Below are positions 1 to 8,955 of a DNA stretch of 64,000 nt, piece by piece. Position 1 is the stretch's first letter; each line of letters opens with the position of its first letter. The DNA comes from Sutcliffiella horikoshii (GTDB lineage: Bacteria; Bacillota; Bacilli; Bacillales; Bacillaceae_I): positions 285,615 through 349,614 of the forward strand of contig NZ_VTEV01000004.1 of the NCBI RefSeq assembly GCF_008180725.1, written 5' to 3'. Made by a program: the position numbers and the translations under genes. The notes below the pieces were generated by a model. It did not search any database. It saw only the letters and a list, made by a program, of their open reading frames with translations, and was not told the DNA's origin.

Positions 1-171
1 TGTACCGGAGCATATGGGTATGCAATGGCAAACAACTATAACCGAATCACCAAACCGGCAGTTGTATTTGTAGAAGACGGCGAAGCTCAACTCGTCATCC
101 GCAGAGAAACCTTTGAAGACTTGGTAAGATTGGATTTGCCTTTCCAAGCAAAAACCAAGCTAACGAAATAA
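1..171 (+). CDS. lysA: Diaminopimelate decarboxylase, C-terminal end (partial)
   Basis: The open frame from base 1 to the TAA at 169-171 gives 56 residues containing GAYGYAMANNYNR, the conserved C-terminal segment of the PLP-dependent enzyme that decarboxylates meso-diaminopimelate to lysine. The conserved tyrosine of this segment contributes to the active site in the family. The 5' part lies outside the window. Position directly before ppiB matches the Bacillus order. A strong hairpin with a T-run follows at about 187-220. Identification rests on a short but distinctive segment plus synteny. Confidence 0.85.
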   Translation, partial: CTGAYGYAMANNYNRITKPAVVFVEDGEAQLVIRRETFEDLVRLDLPFQAKTKLTK

Positions 172-186
172 GCCCATTCCAACAAA

Positions 187-220
187 AGCTCACCCTTTTA
201 AATAAGGGTGGGCTTTTTTT
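187..220 (+). terminator. Intrinsic terminator of lysA
   Basis: A stem of about 11 bp (AGCTCACCCTT pairing with AAGGGTGGGCT, one G-U pair) is followed by seven T residues just after the lysA stop. Confidence 0.85.
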
Positions 221-245
221 AGAGGTAAGAAATATTAAACAATAT

Positions 246-371
246 TGATTTCCGTTCCAGGCGCTCCGCTTGCCTGCGTGCGGTTCGTGAGCCTCCTCAC
301 TCCGTTGCGGGGTCTCACCTGTCCCTTCCTCCCGCGGGCGTCTATGCACCTTCCACTCCAATCAACAGCGG
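246..371 (-). repeat. Dispersed intergenic repeat copy R1, reverse orientation
   Basis: This 126-bp copy lies between lysA and ppiB. It begins TTGATTTCCGTTCCAG and ends AATCAACAGCGG, so its ends are partly inverted repeats of each other. The interior has the family signature GGGTCTCACCTGTCCC next to CTCCCGCGGGCG. The same family recurs near 13.1, 33.1, 38.2, 49.2, 54 and 57.4 kb. Open frames across it are by-products of its GC-rich composition. Confidence 0.8.
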
Positions 372-492
372 TTACTATGAGGTCTGCTAACGAAATAGCA
401 GCTTGACCGGCCGTCTGACTTCCTTTTCCTACTATAATCATGTATGATAATAACTGGTTCATTTTAATTTTATATACAAGGAGATGTTCATA

Positions 493-933
493 ATGGCAAA
501 AACAGGATACATACTTATGGAAAACGGAGAAAAAATCGAATTCGAACTTTACCCAAACGAAGCTCCTAACACAGTTGCAAACTTTGAAAAATTAGCAAAC
601 GAAGGATTCTACAACGGTGTGACATTCCACCGCGTTATCCCTGGTTTCGTTAGCCAAGGTGGAGACCCAACTGGTACAGGTGCAGGCGGTAGCGGCACTA
701 CAATCAAATGTGAAACAGAAGGTAACCCACATAAGCATGAAGCAGGAAGCCTTTCTATGGCTCACGCTGGAAGAGATACTGGTTCTAGCCAATTCTTCAT
801 CGTACACCAGCCACAACCTCACTTAAACGGTGTTCATACTGTTTTTGGTAAAGTGACTTCTGGACTTGAAACAGCTAGAAACATGAAAAATGGCGACGTT
901 ATGGAGAAAGTAGAAGTAACTGACGCTGAATAA
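493..933 (+). CDS. ppiB: Peptidyl-prolyl cis-trans isomerase B (cyclophilin)
   Basis: The 146-residue protein is a single cyclophilin domain, a cytoplasmic proline isomerase that assists protein folding. Visible family motifs are [19 protein letters not shown], with the catalytic arginine, and the core SSQFFIV. The ATG at 493 is preferred to the in-frame ATG at 484 because AAGGAGAT at about 479-486 is correctly spaced for it and the protein then starts MAKTGY. It is monocistronic: a terminator lies on each side. Length matches the short bacterial cyclophilins. Confidence 0.95.
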   Translation: MAKTGYILMENGEKIEFELYPNEAPNTVANFEKLANEGFYNGVTFHRVIPGFVSQGGDPTGTGAGGSGTTIKCETEGNPHKHEAGSLSMAHAGRDTGSSQFFIVHQPQPHLNGVHTVFGKVTSGLETARNMKNGDVMEKVEVTDAE

Positions 934-943
934 TAGTTTTAAA

Positions 944-974
944 AGCGGGAGCAGAGATGCTCTCTCTTTTTTTA
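944..974 (+). terminator. Intrinsic terminator of ppiB
   Basis: GGGAGCA pairs with TGCTCTC around a GAGA loop, followed by a run of T residues. Confidence 0.75.
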
Positions 975-999
975 CAAGAAAAGAAAGCAGGTAGCTACC

Positions 1000-1086
1000 A
1001 TGAATAAAAAGAATTTGATCTTACTAGGCGTGTTGCTGGCAATGTCCCTAGTCTGGGGCATCATTTACTGGTTTTTCATCGTTTAA
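1000..1086 (+). CDS. Putative 28-residue single-membrane-span microprotein
   Basis: An ATG at 1000 opens a 28-codon frame ending in TAA at 1084. The peptide starts MNKKN and continues as an almost fully hydrophobic stretch with tryptophans (VWGIIYWFF), the composition of one transmembrane helix with a positively charged N terminus. A weak purine-rich site (AGCAGGTAG) lies 5-14 bases upstream. It sits between the ppiB terminator and the rib promoter. No family is recognised. Composition supports a real membrane peptide, but a chance frame remains possible. Confidence 0.4.
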   Translation: MNKKNLILLGVLLAMSLVWGIIYWFFIV

Positions 1087-1109
1087 CAAACCTATCTGAA
1101 ACTTTAAAT

Positions 1110-1137
1110 TTTACTTATCAGGAAGATATGCTAAAAT
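1110..1137 (+). promoter_or_regulatory. Candidate sigma-A promoter of the rib operon
   Basis: TTTACT (1110-1115) and TAAAAT (1132-1137) are separated by 16 bp. They lie about 25 bp upstream of the FMN riboswitch, the expected place for the promoter of a leader-controlled operon. Confidence 0.5.
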
Positions 1138-1162
1138 AATAACGGTATACAACTACATATGA

Positions 1163-1310
1163 ATGTCCTTCGGGGGTGGGTGAAATTCCCTACCGGCGGT
1201 GATGAAGCATTATGTTTCTTAGTCCGTGACCCGGTTTTCTTGTAAAAGAAAAGCGGTGGATCTGGTGTAACTCCAGGGCCGACAGTGAAAGTCTGGATGG
1301 GAGAAGGATT
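1163..1310 (+). ncRNA. FMN riboswitch (RFN element) of ribDEBAH
   Basis: The leader carries the conserved RFN blocks: CTTCGGGGGTGGGTGAAATT, CCCTACCGGCGGTGATGA, AGTCCGTGACCC, a variable stem, TGGTGTAACTCCAGGGCCGA, CAGTGAAAGTCTGGATGGGA and GAAGGA. These form the six-stem FMN aptamer. A strong intrinsic terminator lies about 70 bp downstream and before ribD, so control is most likely by FMN-dependent transcription termination, as established for B. subtilis ribD. Confidence 0.97.
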
Positions 1311-1380
1311 ATAGATTGCAAGCAGTGAAAAATTTATTTATGACACTGTTTATTTTCCTATACGCAATTTTAATCCACTC

Positions 1381-1420
1381 AAACCTCTAAGGCGATATGC
1401 TTAGAGGTTTTTATTATTTT
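1381..1420 (+). terminator. Riboswitch-controlled terminator before ribD
   Basis: AAACCTCTAAG pairs with CTTAGAGGTTT across an 8-base loop and is followed by a T-rich tract. Its place between aptamer and ribD makes it the expression platform. Confidence 0.85.
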
Positions 1421-1446
1421 TTGATGTATTTAGGAGGGGATTAGTT

Positions 1447-2550
1447 TTGGAAGATCAGTATTATATGAAATTTGCTATTGATCTAGCCAAGCGTGCAACA
1501 GGTCAAACCTCTCCAAACCCGGTGGTAGGTTGTGTGGTAGTGAAAGAAGGAGAAATTGTAGGCTTTGGGGCACACTTGCGAGCAGGAGAGGCTCATGCAG
1601 AAGTCAATGCCATTCAAATGGCAGGAGAAGAAAAAACAAGAGAGTCAACGGTTTATGTAACACTAGAACCTTGCAGTCATTTTGGGAAAACGCCTCCCTG
1701 CTCAGATCTGCTCATTCAATCACAGGTTAGTAGGGTAGTTATAGCATCAACAGATCCAAACCCATTGGTTGCAGGAAAAGGAATTGCAAAGCTTCGCAAG
1801 GCAGGGATAGAAGTGGAAGTTGGTGTATGTGCGGATGAAGCTCTGGCCTTGAATCAAGTTTTCTTCCATCATATAAAAACAGGGAAACCATTTATTACAT
1901 TGAAAACGGCTGCCAGCCTAGATGGAAAAACCGCCACTCACACTAATGAGAGTAAGTGGGTTACTGGACCTGATGCACGCATGGATGTACATCAATATCG
2001 TCATCAACATGATGCGATCCTAGTGGGAGTGGGGACGGTGCTTGCAGATAACCCAAGTTTAGACACTAGACTCCCAAATGGCGGTAAAAACCCGATAAGA
2101 GTCATCCTGGATTCTCATCTTAGAACTCCTTTGGACTCTAAAGTGGTTACAGATGGCAAGGCGCCTACCTGGATCATTACCGGCTCCAAACCGGATAATG
2201 AGAAAATGGCTATCTTAGAGGGACGAGAAGGAGTGAGGGTCTATTCACTTCCGATGGAAAAGGTAGAGGTCCACGCTCTTCTTTCGTTGCTTGGGGAGGA
2301 AGGAATCACCTCTTTATTCGTAGAAGGGGGAGCGACAGTAAATGGCAGTTTTTTGAAAAATAATGCCATTCAGCAAGTAATAACATATATCGCTCCTAAA
2401 TTGATAGGTGGTAAAGATGCTCCTACAGTTATTGGCGGGGAAGGCTTTGCAACAATGGACGAAGTGATGGAACTTGAAATAAAAGAGGTTACCAGAATTG
2501 GCCCCGACCTAAAAATTATTTCTACACCTAAAGTAGATAAACGGAGGTGA
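1447..2550 (+). CDS. ribD: Bifunctional riboflavin deaminase/reductase RibD
   Basis: The 367-residue protein joins an N-terminal cytidine-deaminase-like domain to a C-terminal dihydrofolate-reductase-like reductase. It performs the second and third steps of riboflavin synthesis from GTP, deaminating the pyrimidine and reducing the ribosyl side chain. Zinc ligands are visible as HAE (50-52) and PCSHFGKTPPC (75-85). The reductase part begins near residue 145 and contains KTAASLDGK and the nucleotide-binding region SLFVEGGATVNG. The start is a TTG at 1447, supported by AGGAGGGG at 1432-1439. It is the first gene of the operon, with ribE only 4 bp downstream. Confidence 0.97.
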   Translation: MEDQYYMKFAIDLAKRATGQTSPNPVVGCVVVKEGEIVGFGAHLRAGEAHAEVNAIQMAGEEKTRESTVYVTLEPCSHFGKTPPCSDLLIQSQVSRVVIASTDPNPLVAGKGIAKLRKAGIEVEVGVCADEALALNQVFFHHIKTGKPFITLKTAASLDGKTATHTNESKWVTGPDARMDVHQYRHQHDAILVGVGTVLADNPSLDTRLPNGGKNPIRVILDSHLRTPLDSKVVTDGKAPTWIITGSKPDNEKMAILEGREGVRVYSLPMEKVEVHALLSLLGEEGITSLFVEGGATVNGSFLKNNAIQQVITYIAPKLIGGKDAPTVIGGEGFATMDEVMELEIKEVTRIGPDLKIISTPKVDKRR

Positions 2551-2554
2551 GCAC

Positions 2555-3208
2555 TTGTTTACAGGGATCATTGAAGAAATAGGAACAATTAAACAAATCA
2601 TTCGAGGCGATCAAGCAATTATTCTAGAGATAGAAGCCAAGAAAGTGTTAGAAGATGTAAAGCTGGGAGACAGTATAGCAGTGAATGGTGTCTGCCTAAC
2701 GGTTACAAGTTTTACTGAAAACCGGTTTACAGTAGATGTTATGCCTGAAACGATACGTGCAACTTCGTTAAAGACATTAAACGCCGGCTCCGGGGTAAAC
2801 CTTGAAAGAGCGATGATTGCCAATGGCAGATTCGGAGGGCACTTTGTCAGCGGTCATGTTGACGGAACAGGGACCATTCAAGATAAGAAGAGAATGGGCA
2901 ACGCGGTCTACTATACTATCACGGTTGAAAATGAATTATCTCGTTATTTAATGCTCAAGGGGTCGGTAACCGTAGATGGTACAAGCCTGACTATATTTGG
3001 AGTGACAGATAATAGCTTTACTATCTCTCTTATTCCCCACACCTTGAATGAAACAATTCTTGGTGGAAAAGGTAAAGGTGATACCGTCAATATTGAAGTG
3101 GACATGTTGGCAAAATATATGGAGCATCTGTTAAAACAACAGAACGGAACTCCTTCCCATAAATCTAGTATGTCGGCATCATTTTTAGAAGAGCATGGAT
3201 TTAAATAA
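2555..3208 (+). CDS. ribE: Riboflavin synthase, alpha subunit
   Basis: The 217-residue protein dismutates two molecules of 6,7-dimethyl-8-ribityllumazine to riboflavin. It contains two lumazine-binding repeats, each with a version of the conserved core ([11 protein letters not shown] and [11 protein letters not shown]), and the hallmark N terminus [10 protein letters not shown]. The start is a TTG preceded by CGGAGGTGA. The C-terminal tail after residue 195 is low in conservation and hydrophilic. The gene sits second in the operon, as in B. subtilis. Confidence 0.97.
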   Translation: MFTGIIEEIGTIKQIIRGDQAIILEIEAKKVLEDVKLGDSIAVNGVCLTVTSFTENRFTVDVMPETIRATSLKTLNAGSGVNLERAMIANGRFGGHFVSGHVDGTGTIQDKKRMGNAVYYTITVENELSRYLMLKGSVTVDGTSLTIFGVTDNSFTISLIPHTLNETILGGKGKGDTVNIEVDMLAKYMEHLLKQQNGTPSHKSSMSASFLEEHGFK

Positions 3209-3222
3209 GGTGGGTGAGAACG

Positions 3223-4425
3223 ATGAGTGAAGTATTTAATACAATAGAAGAAGCATTGGAAGATTTGCAACAGGGCAAAGTTATCATTGTTTGTGATGAT
3301 GAAGATAGAGAGAACGAGGGAGATTTTGTGGCTCTTGCTGAAAAGACAACTCCCGCTGTTGTGAATTTTATGGCCACACATGGTCGTGGATTAATTTGTG
3401 TTCCTGTTCAAGAAGAGTTGGCTGAGAAACTGGATCTCGTGCCAATGGTCAATCATAATACAGATTCACATGGCACTGCTTTTACTGTCAGCATCGACCA
3501 TAAATCCACAACGACTGGCATTTCTGCATTTGAGCGTTCTACGACCATTTTGGAGCTTTTATCTCCGGCATCAAAAGCAGGAGACTTCAAACGTCCAGGA
3601 CATATTTTTCCGCTTGTAGCTAAAAAAGGCGGGGTGTTAAGAAGAGCAGGTCATACAGAGGCAGCGGTGGATTTAGCTTTAATGAGCGGCTCTTATCCAG
3701 CTGGTGTCATTTGTGAAATTATGAATGAAGACGGCTCCATGGCACGTGTGCCAGAGCTAAGAAAAATTGCCGACAAATTTGATTTGAAGATGATTACCAT
3801 CAAAGATATGATTCAGTATCGTAATCGAAAAGATAAACTCGTTCAACGGGAAGTAGAAATAAAGCTCCCGACTGAATTCGGTGATTTCCGAGCTATCGGT
3901 TACTCAAATGTGGTGGATGGAAAAGAACATGTAGCATTAGTAAAAGGAGATATCGACTCTGCTTCTTCAACCCTTGTACGTGTTCACTCTGAATGCTTAA
4001 CAGGAGATGTGTTCGGATCTAATAGATGTGATTGTGGCCCGCAACTTCATGCTGCACTGGCTCAGATTGAAAAGGAAGGCAATGGAGTGCTTCTATATAT
4101 GAGACAAGAAGGGCGGGGCATTGGCTTACTTAATAAGATGCGCGCCTATAAGTTACAGGAAGAAGGGTACGACACGGTAGAAGCCAATGAGAAACTGGGC
4201 TTTGGTGCAGATTTGCGCGATTACGGTATTGGGGCACAAATCTTAAGAGACCTTGGTGTATCCAAAATGAAGCTTCTGACAAACAATCCTCGAAAAATTG
4301 CAGGGTTAAAGGGCTATGAACTGGAAGTTGTGGACCGCGTCCCACTTCAAATGCCTACCAAAGAAGCTAATGAAAGTTATCTAAAAACCAAGCATTCAAA
4401 ATTAGGACATATGTTGCATTTCTAA
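3223..4425 (+). CDS. ribBA: Bifunctional DHBP synthase / GTP cyclohydrolase II
   Basis: This 400-residue fusion supplies both riboflavin precursors. The N-terminal DHBP synthase half (about 1-200) shows [11 protein letters not shown] and the site [11 protein letters not shown]. The C-terminal GTP cyclohydrolase II half carries the zinc site C-x10-C-x-C ([17 protein letters not shown]) and [12 protein letters not shown] 3223 is preferred to an upstream in-frame GTG at 3214 because AAGGTGGGTG overlaps the latter and is well spaced for the ATG. The order ribD-ribE-ribBA-ribH is the canonical Bacillus operon. Confidence 0.97.
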   Translation: MSEVFNTIEEALEDLQQGKVIIVCDDEDRENEGDFVALAEKTTPAVVNFMATHGRGLICVPVQEELAEKLDLVPMVNHNTDSHGTAFTVSIDHKSTTTGISAFERSTTILELLSPASKAGDFKRPGHIFPLVAKKGGVLRRAGHTEAAVDLALMSGSYPAGVICEIMNEDGSMARVPELRKIADKFDLKMITIKDMIQYRNRKDKLVQREVEIKLPTEFGDFRAIGYSNVVDGKEHVALVKGDIDSASSTLVRVHSECLTGDVFGSNRCDCGPQLHAALAQIEKEGNGVLLYMRQEGRGIGLLNKMRAYKLQEEGYDTVEANEKLGFGADLRDYGIGAQILRDLGVSKMKLLTNNPRKIAGLKGYELEVVDRVPLQMPTKEANESYLKTKHSKLGHMLHF

Positions 4426-4458
4426 TAATAGTGAAAAAGAAACTAGGAGGAACTAAAC

Positions 4459-4923
4459 ATGGCAAAAGTATTTGAAGGTAATTTAGTAGGAACAGGTCTT
4501 AAAGTAGGAATCGTAGTGGGCAGATTCAATGAATTTATTACAAGCAAACTTCTCGGCGGAGCACAAGACGCACTTAAACGACACGGTGTAGAAGAGGACC
4601 AAGTAGACGTGGCATGGGTACCTGGTGCATTTGAAATTCCATTGGTAGCCAAAAGAATGGCTGACTCAGGTAAATATGATGCGGTGATTACCCTTGGGAC
4701 CGTAATTCGCGGATCCACTCCTCATTTTGACTATGTATGTAACGAAGCGGCTAAAGGAGTATCCCAAGCTTCTATGCAATCAGGCATTCCGGTGATTTTT
4801 GGCGTGCTTACAACAGAAACCATTGAACAGGCAATTGAAAGAGCTGGAACGAAAGCTGGAAACAAAGGTTGGGAAGCAGCTGCAGCTGCCATTGAAATGG
4901 CAAATTTATTACGCGAATTTTAA
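4459..4923 (+). CDS. ribH: Lumazine synthase (riboflavin synthase beta subunit)
   Basis: The 154-residue enzyme condenses the pyrimidine product of RibD with dihydroxybutanone phosphate to form lumazine. In Bacillus it assembles as a 60-subunit capsid around riboflavin synthase. Conserved features visible are [34 protein letters not shown] with the catalytic histidine, and FGVLTTET. The length equals that of the B. subtilis protein. An AGGAGGA site lies 8 bp upstream. Confidence 0.97.
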   Translation: MAKVFEGNLVGTGLKVGIVVGRFNEFITSKLLGGAQDALKRHGVEEDQVDVAWVPGAFEIPLVAKRMADSGKYDAVITLGTVIRGSTPHFDYVCNEAAKGVSQASMQSGIPVIFGVLTTETIEQAIERAGTKAGNKGWEAAAAAIEMANLLREF

Positions 4924-5079
4924 GTTTTATTTTAAAAAGGTGTACTTTAAAGCTTTGTTTGGATAGAATGTATACTTAAGAGTAAGAAAATCTTTCAGAT
5001 AGGAACATTTTTCATCCATTTTCCTATACTACTTGTAGTTATACTTTATGAAAGTTTTTTCGATAATGAGGGGTAATTT

Positions 5080-5442
5080 ATGTTAATTCGTTATAAGAAG
5101 AGCTTTGAGAAAATTGCTATGGGTCTTATGTCCTTTATGCCAACTGAAAAAGAGCTGAAGAAATTACAGCAATCGATGAGAGACTACGAAGAGAAAGAAA
5201 ACTGGCAGCTTTTCCTTTGGAAGGAAGACGATATCATTGGGTTGATTGGTATTGAGTTGGAAGAGGATAGCTTTACCATTCAACACATCAGTGTGATCCC
5301 GTCCCACCGCGGGCAAGGATTTGGGAAAAAAATGGTTGTCGCGCTCACACAAACCTATCCAAACAAAGCAGTCAAAACAACACAATATACTACTGCGTTT
5401 ATTGAAAAATGTGATTTAAATGAAGATGAATGCAGCGATTAA
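5080..5442 (+). CDS. ribT: RibT, GNAT-family N-acetyltransferase of the rib locus
   Basis: The 120-residue protein matches RibT, a small GNAT acetyltransferase found after ribH in Bacillus. Its opening LIRYKKSFEKIAMGLMSFMP is characteristic. The acetyl-CoA-binding motif is the segment SVIPSHRGQGFGKKM (Q/R-x-x-G-x-G/A type). The substrate is not established. A 156-bp gap without a clear terminator separates it from ribH, so it may be read from the operon or from its own weak promoter. A terminator follows directly. Confidence 0.92.
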   Translation: MLIRYKKSFEKIAMGLMSFMPTEKELKKLQQSMRDYEEKENWQLFLWKEDDIIGLIGIELEEDSFTIQHISVIPSHRGQGFGKKMVVALTQTYPNKAVKTTQYTTAFIEKCDLNEDECSD

Positions 5443-5454
5443 CTGCATATATGA

Positions 5455-5493
5455 TAAAAACGACGGCCTTCTTTCTGAAAGCGCGTCGTTTTT
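5455..5493 (+). terminator. Intrinsic terminator of ribT
   Basis: AAAACGACG pairs with CGTCGTTTT and ends in a T-run; it closes the riboflavin region. Confidence 0.75.
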
Positions 5494-5539
5494 GTGTTGT
5501 AGATTGGATATTCTTTGTTGGATAGCCTTTGAAATTGGC

Positions 5540-5662
5540 CCGGAAATAAAAATACGAGCGGAACCAGAGCAAATACGGTCCGAAAAATAAAAATACGAGC
5601 GAAATCAGAGCAAATACGGTCAGAAAAACGAAAATACAAGCCGAAATGCATCAAATACATGC
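5540..5662. repeat. Tandem array, three units of 40-41 bp
   Basis: Three head-to-tail units start at about 5540, 5580 and 5621. They share AATACGAGCG, CAGAGCAAATACGGTC and a preceding GGAAATAAA-type segment; the third is more divergent. The array fills the gap between the ribT terminator and the end of the convergent ypuF gene. No coding frame or RNA gene is evident in it. Confidence 0.75.
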
Positions 5663-5722
5663 CGTTCGACAACATTAGTCAAAGTCTGACAAATTCCTCC
5701 CGTCTCATGTTCAACCCTTAAT

Positions 5723-6241
5723 CTACCCTTTCTTCCGCAATTCAAGCTGCCTCTGCCTTTCTGCTATCACATCCGAACGGTCACGAAGAGTATGCCTGTT
5801 CACCAAAGATCCGTCAAGCAAATCGCTGGCTGCTCCCCAAACTTTCCCCCCACTTGTCGCCATAGCATCACAAGACAGTTGCAGATCAGGATCTACTATC
5901 GGCAAATTCATACTCATATAAGGTTCTTGTTTCTTCACATCTTCCAACCGCTCATTAAGCAATCCGACCAATCGCCCGCTATCAAGCCCCAATGCATTAA
6001 TCGCTGCCGACTCGTTGCCGATAATCCGAGACGCATTTTGAAGCATCCGCAAAGCGCCGTTATAATTTCCCCGTCGCTGATGGTAGAGACCCACCGCAAT
6101 TTGGATAAGACCGACCCAATGAACTTCCCGTTCACTCGCGTCTTTTTCCTTCCAGTATTCTTCTAAAACTTCGTGGCATTCAAAATAGTCTCTATCACAA
6201 TGAAAATGATATAAATAATCGAGGTAAGCTTTAGGATACAA
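5723..6241 (-). CDS. ypuF: YpuF, DUF309 family protein
   Basis: The 172-residue protein belongs to the DUF309 family (YpuF in B. subtilis), recognised from the helix FECHEVLEEYWKE and the motif LIQIAVGLYHQRRGNYNGA. The biochemical role is unknown. The start is a TTG read leftward, preceded by AAGGAGGAAAT. It is divergent from scpA, sharing an intergenic region of about 120 bp. The C-terminal third is less conserved and charged. Confidence 0.85.
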   Translation of the reverse strand: MYPKAYLDYLYHFHCDRDYFECHEVLEEYWKEKDASEREVHWVGLIQIAVGLYHQRRGNYNGALRMLQNASRIIGNESAAINALGLDSGRLVGLLNERLEDVKKQEPYMSMNLPIVDPDLQLSCDAMATSGGKVWGAASDLLDGSLVNRHTLRDRSDVIAERQRQLELRKKG

Positions 6242-6360
6242 AAGGATTTCCTCCTTAATACAAATCTAATAATATTTTAACATAATCATGAAAACTCTAT
6301 AAAATCTTGCTACAATACTCTATACTATTGTATAGTTTGATGTTTATGTTAGGTGGATGA

Positions 6361-7143
6361 ATGATTGTGCAGGAATACAATGTGAAAGTAGAGGCCTTTG
6401 AAGGCCCGTTGGATTTATTATTACATTTAATTAACAGGTTGGAAATTGATATATATGATATTCCGGTTGCTCAAATTACCGAGCAATACTTATTATACAT
6501 ACATACTATGAAAGAACTGCAATTAGATGTTGCAAGTGAGTACCTTGTCATGGCAGCAACCCTTATTGAAATCAAGAGCAAAATGCTGCTCCCAAAACAT
6601 GATGATGAAATCCTGGACGAGGAAGATGATTTATCCGATTATGAAGAGGATCCTCGTGAGGAATTAATGAACCGACTAATAGAGTATCGAAAATATAAAG
6701 AGGCAGCAGATGACCTCAAAGAGATGGAAGAGGAACGCAGCCATCTTTTTACGAAGCCTCCAAGTGATTTGAGCGGTCTGATGAAAGAAGTAAAACCAGA
6801 AGAAGTAAAACTGGATGTTTCTTTATATGACATGCTAGGTGCCTTGCAGAAACTAATGCGAAGGAAAAAAATACAGAAACCGATGCAAACGAGGATTACA
6901 CGCCAGGAAATCCCGATTGAGAAGCGAATGGAAGAACTGATCCGGGATTTGCGTCAGTTCAAGGGTCGCAAGCATTTTTATGAGCTATTCCCAGAATCAA
7001 GTAAAGAGTATATTGTCGTGACATTTTTAGCGATACTTGAACTACTAAAAAAGAATAGCATTCTATTGGAACAAGATAATAATTTCTCGGATATATATGT
7101 GTCTTATAAGGAAGGAGGAAACGAGGAAAGTGGCTATTATTAA
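6361..7143 (+). CDS. scpA: Segregation and condensation protein A (kleisin)
   Basis: The 260-residue kleisin subunit bridges the SMC dimer heads in the bacterial condensin complex and is needed for chromosome segregation. The N-terminal SMC-binding region shows [12 protein letters not shown] and [17 protein letters not shown], both ScpA signatures. An acidic linker (about 82-105) follows, and the C-terminal winged-helix region contains [15 protein letters not shown] 6361 follows a GGTGGAT site. It overlaps scpB by 14 bp, so the two partners are probably translationally coupled. Confidence 0.96.
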   Translation: MIVQEYNVKVEAFEGPLDLLLHLINRLEIDIYDIPVAQITEQYLLYIHTMKELQLDVASEYLVMAATLIEIKSKMLLPKHDDEILDEEDDLSDYEEDPREELMNRLIEYRKYKEAADDLKEMEEERSHLFTKPPSDLSGLMKEVKPEEVKLDVSLYDMLGALQKLMRRKKIQKPMQTRITRQEIPIEKRMEELIRDLRQFKGRKHFYELFPESSKEYIVVTFLAILELLKKNSILLEQDNNFSDIYVSYKEGGNEESGYY

Positions 7144-7708
7144 CTGGAAAGCGATTGTGGAAAGCCTTCTTTTTGCTGCAGGAGACGAAGGGCTCACGCT
7201 TAAAGAACTCACAACTGTTCTTGAAGTGGAGGAACATGTTGCAAGGGATATTTTAGAAGAGTTGAAAAAAGGTTATCAAAAGAAAGAGAGGGGGATCACC
7301 CTCATAGAGCTTGCAGGTACGTATCAATTGACGACCAAAAAAGAGCATTCTGTCTATCTGAAAAAGCTGGTGGAATCTCCTTCTTCCCAAACCCTTTCAC
7401 AAGCAGCTCTTGAAACACTGGCCATTGTTGCATATAAGCAGCCGATTACACGGACAGAAGTGGAGAGCATTCGCGGTGTGAAAAGTGAAAGACCGCTGCA
7501 AACATTGGCAGCAAAAGCGCTTGTAAAAGAAGTCGGTAGAGCGGAAGGAACAGGAAGAGCTATTTTATATGGTACGACCAAGGAATTCCTCGATTATTTT
7601 GGGTTAAAAGATATAAAAGAATTACCGCCTCTATCTGTAAATATGGAGGAAATGGACGAAGAAGCTGATTTGTTTTTTGAAAAGTTTCAAGAAACGTTTG
7701 AATCTTAA
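7130..7708 (+). CDS. scpB: Segregation and condensation protein B
   Basis: The 192-residue protein has two winged-helix domains and binds ScpA as a dimer in the SMC complex. Visible family segments are [17 protein letters not shown] and the second domain [16 protein letters not shown] with GVKSERPL. The start is taken as GTG 7130, because GGAGGAA at 7114-7120 fits it; this gives MAIINWK. Its reading frame begins inside the end of scpA. Confidence 0.95.
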   Translation: MAIINWKAIVESLLFAAGDEGLTLKELTTVLEVEEHVARDILEELKKGYQKKERGITLIELAGTYQLTTKKEHSVYLKKLVESPSSQTLSQAALETLAIVAYKQPITRTEVESIRGVKSERPLQTLAAKALVKEVGRAEGTGRAILYGTTKEFLDYFGLKDIKELPPLSVNMEEMDEEADLFFEKFQETFES

Positions 7709-7799
7709 GATTATTTAATCCTATTATGGTAAAATAGTAGTATGGGAGGCTATAAATTAAAAAAGCCCCTATGACAGATTAGCAGGTGGGAGTGACCGT

Positions 7800-8231
7800 A
7801 TGCGTATAATAAAATGTAGAGGGTATGAATTAGAAAAGGCACAACCCAACACTTCTGAGGATTTTTTTAACCGCTCTGAAGTGACTTTCGAAGATGATGG
7901 AGAAGAAAAGACCTTACATGTACTGTACATTCGGTACTATGACGAAACCTTTGGTGAGTCCATCCCCACAATGAGTGGAGAAGCAGATCCTATTTTCGAG
8001 ATTGGTGAAAAACAAATTACGTTTAAAGATTTGGTAGCCATTGTTTGTTTAATAAAAAACCCAAGTTTTCGTCAAAGAAAACGCATCTATATCAATACAC
8101 AAGAAGAGCTTGCTTCTTATTTTGAAGGAGTGAATATTCCTAAAGTAAGAGAAATCTTTGAAGGCATTCACCATCAAGGTGACTATAAACTTACCTCTCC
8201 ACTGCACTTTTTAGCACAACCTTCATCTTGA
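7800..8231 (+). CDS. Conserved-looking protein of unknown function
   Basis: No family is recognised for this 143-residue protein. It is acidic in the first half and basic in the second, has no signal peptide or membrane span, and looks cytosolic. Start ATG 7800 follows GGTGGGAG. Codon use resembles its neighbours and there is no competing frame, so it is very likely a real gene. It lies between scpB and ypuI, which are adjacent in B. subtilis, so it is an accessory insertion in this lineage or a gene lost in the other. Confidence 0.7.
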   Translation: MRIIKCRGYELEKAQPNTSEDFFNRSEVTFEDDGEEKTLHVLYIRYYDETFGESIPTMSGEADPIFEIGEKQITFKDLVAIVCLIKNPSFRQRKRIYINTQEELASYFEGVNIPKVREIFEGIHHQGDYKLTSPLHFLAQPSS

Positions 8232-8347
8232 AGTAGGCCAAGCTAGAAGTACATTCTAGCATAGCTTGTAATACTTTTATGTTAAGGTACGTAACGTAGT
8301 AGAAACCGACAATTAGAAAAAACTAATACTTGGAGGGTCATTTTTCA

Positions 8348-8836
8348 ATGGCAAATACAATTGTAAAATCACAAACAGAACAGGTTGAGAGCTTTTTAGG
8401 AAATACGGTACATCAATTGAACACGTTCTTGAATGAAGCTACGCTTTCTACGTTGATGGAAGAGTCATCAACGAACCAGGGATATGTAGAACTTCTTTTA
8501 TTGAATACTCGTCGACTTGCTGTATTCTGTGACGAAGGGTTGAATGCTTGTCAAGTTATCCTGAAAAGTGAACCGTTCAGAAAGTCAGCTGCTGAGAAAG
8601 TCTTATATAACATTTATCATCAATGTATTGAAGAGTTTTTTGCTCCGAGAAACGATGCTTGGTATGAGGACAGCCGTTCTGCATACACCGGGAAAAACTC
8701 TATTCAGTTCCATGAGGCGCCACCAGAATCATTGAAATTAGTAATTAGAGGCTTGGAGAGTGATTTTCAAGCAGTTCGTGAAGAACTTGAATATTATGAA
8801 ACGGACTACCGGACAAAAATGATGCAAAGCAATTGA
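8348..8836 (+). CDS. ypuI: YpuI, DUF3907 family protein
   Basis: The 162-residue protein matches B. subtilis YpuI, particularly in RRLAVFCDEGLNACQVIL, IYHQCIEEFF and YETDYRTKMM. The function is unknown. The frame could open at a TTG at 8330, but TGGAGGGTC at 8331-8339 is a ribosome site for ATG 8348, which is chosen. It is monocistronic and followed by a clear terminator. Confidence 0.88.
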   Translation: MANTIVKSQTEQVESFLGNTVHQLNTFLNEATLSTLMEESSTNQGYVELLLLNTRRLAVFCDEGLNACQVILKSEPFRKSAAEKVLYNIYHQCIEEFFAPRNDAWYEDSRSAYTGKNSIQFHEAPPESLKLVIRGLESDFQAVREELEYYETDYRTKMMQSN

Positions 8837-8841
8837 TTTAT

Positions 8842-8880
8842 AACACCAGCCCTATTTTGTGGGTTGGTGTTTTTTGTTTT
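8842..8880 (+). terminator. Intrinsic terminator of ypuI
   Basis: ACACCAGCCC pairs with GGGTTGGTGT (with G-U pairs) and is followed by TTTTTTGTTTT. Confidence 0.85.
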
Positions 8881-8955
8881 TCTACCACTGCACTCTTGTT
8901 CCATATCGCCCAGATGCTGCATACAATAAAACGATGAGTGCATGGGAGGGTGAGG

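Noticed and set aside
95..462. Minus-strand open frames over repeat R1 and lysA end
   Set aside because: They cross a terminator and a dispersed GC-rich repeat, without ribosome site or family resemblance.
8242..8260. Palindrome GCTAGAA..TTCTAGC before ypuI as terminator
   Set aside because: No T-run follows, and the stem is only 7 bp; left unassigned.
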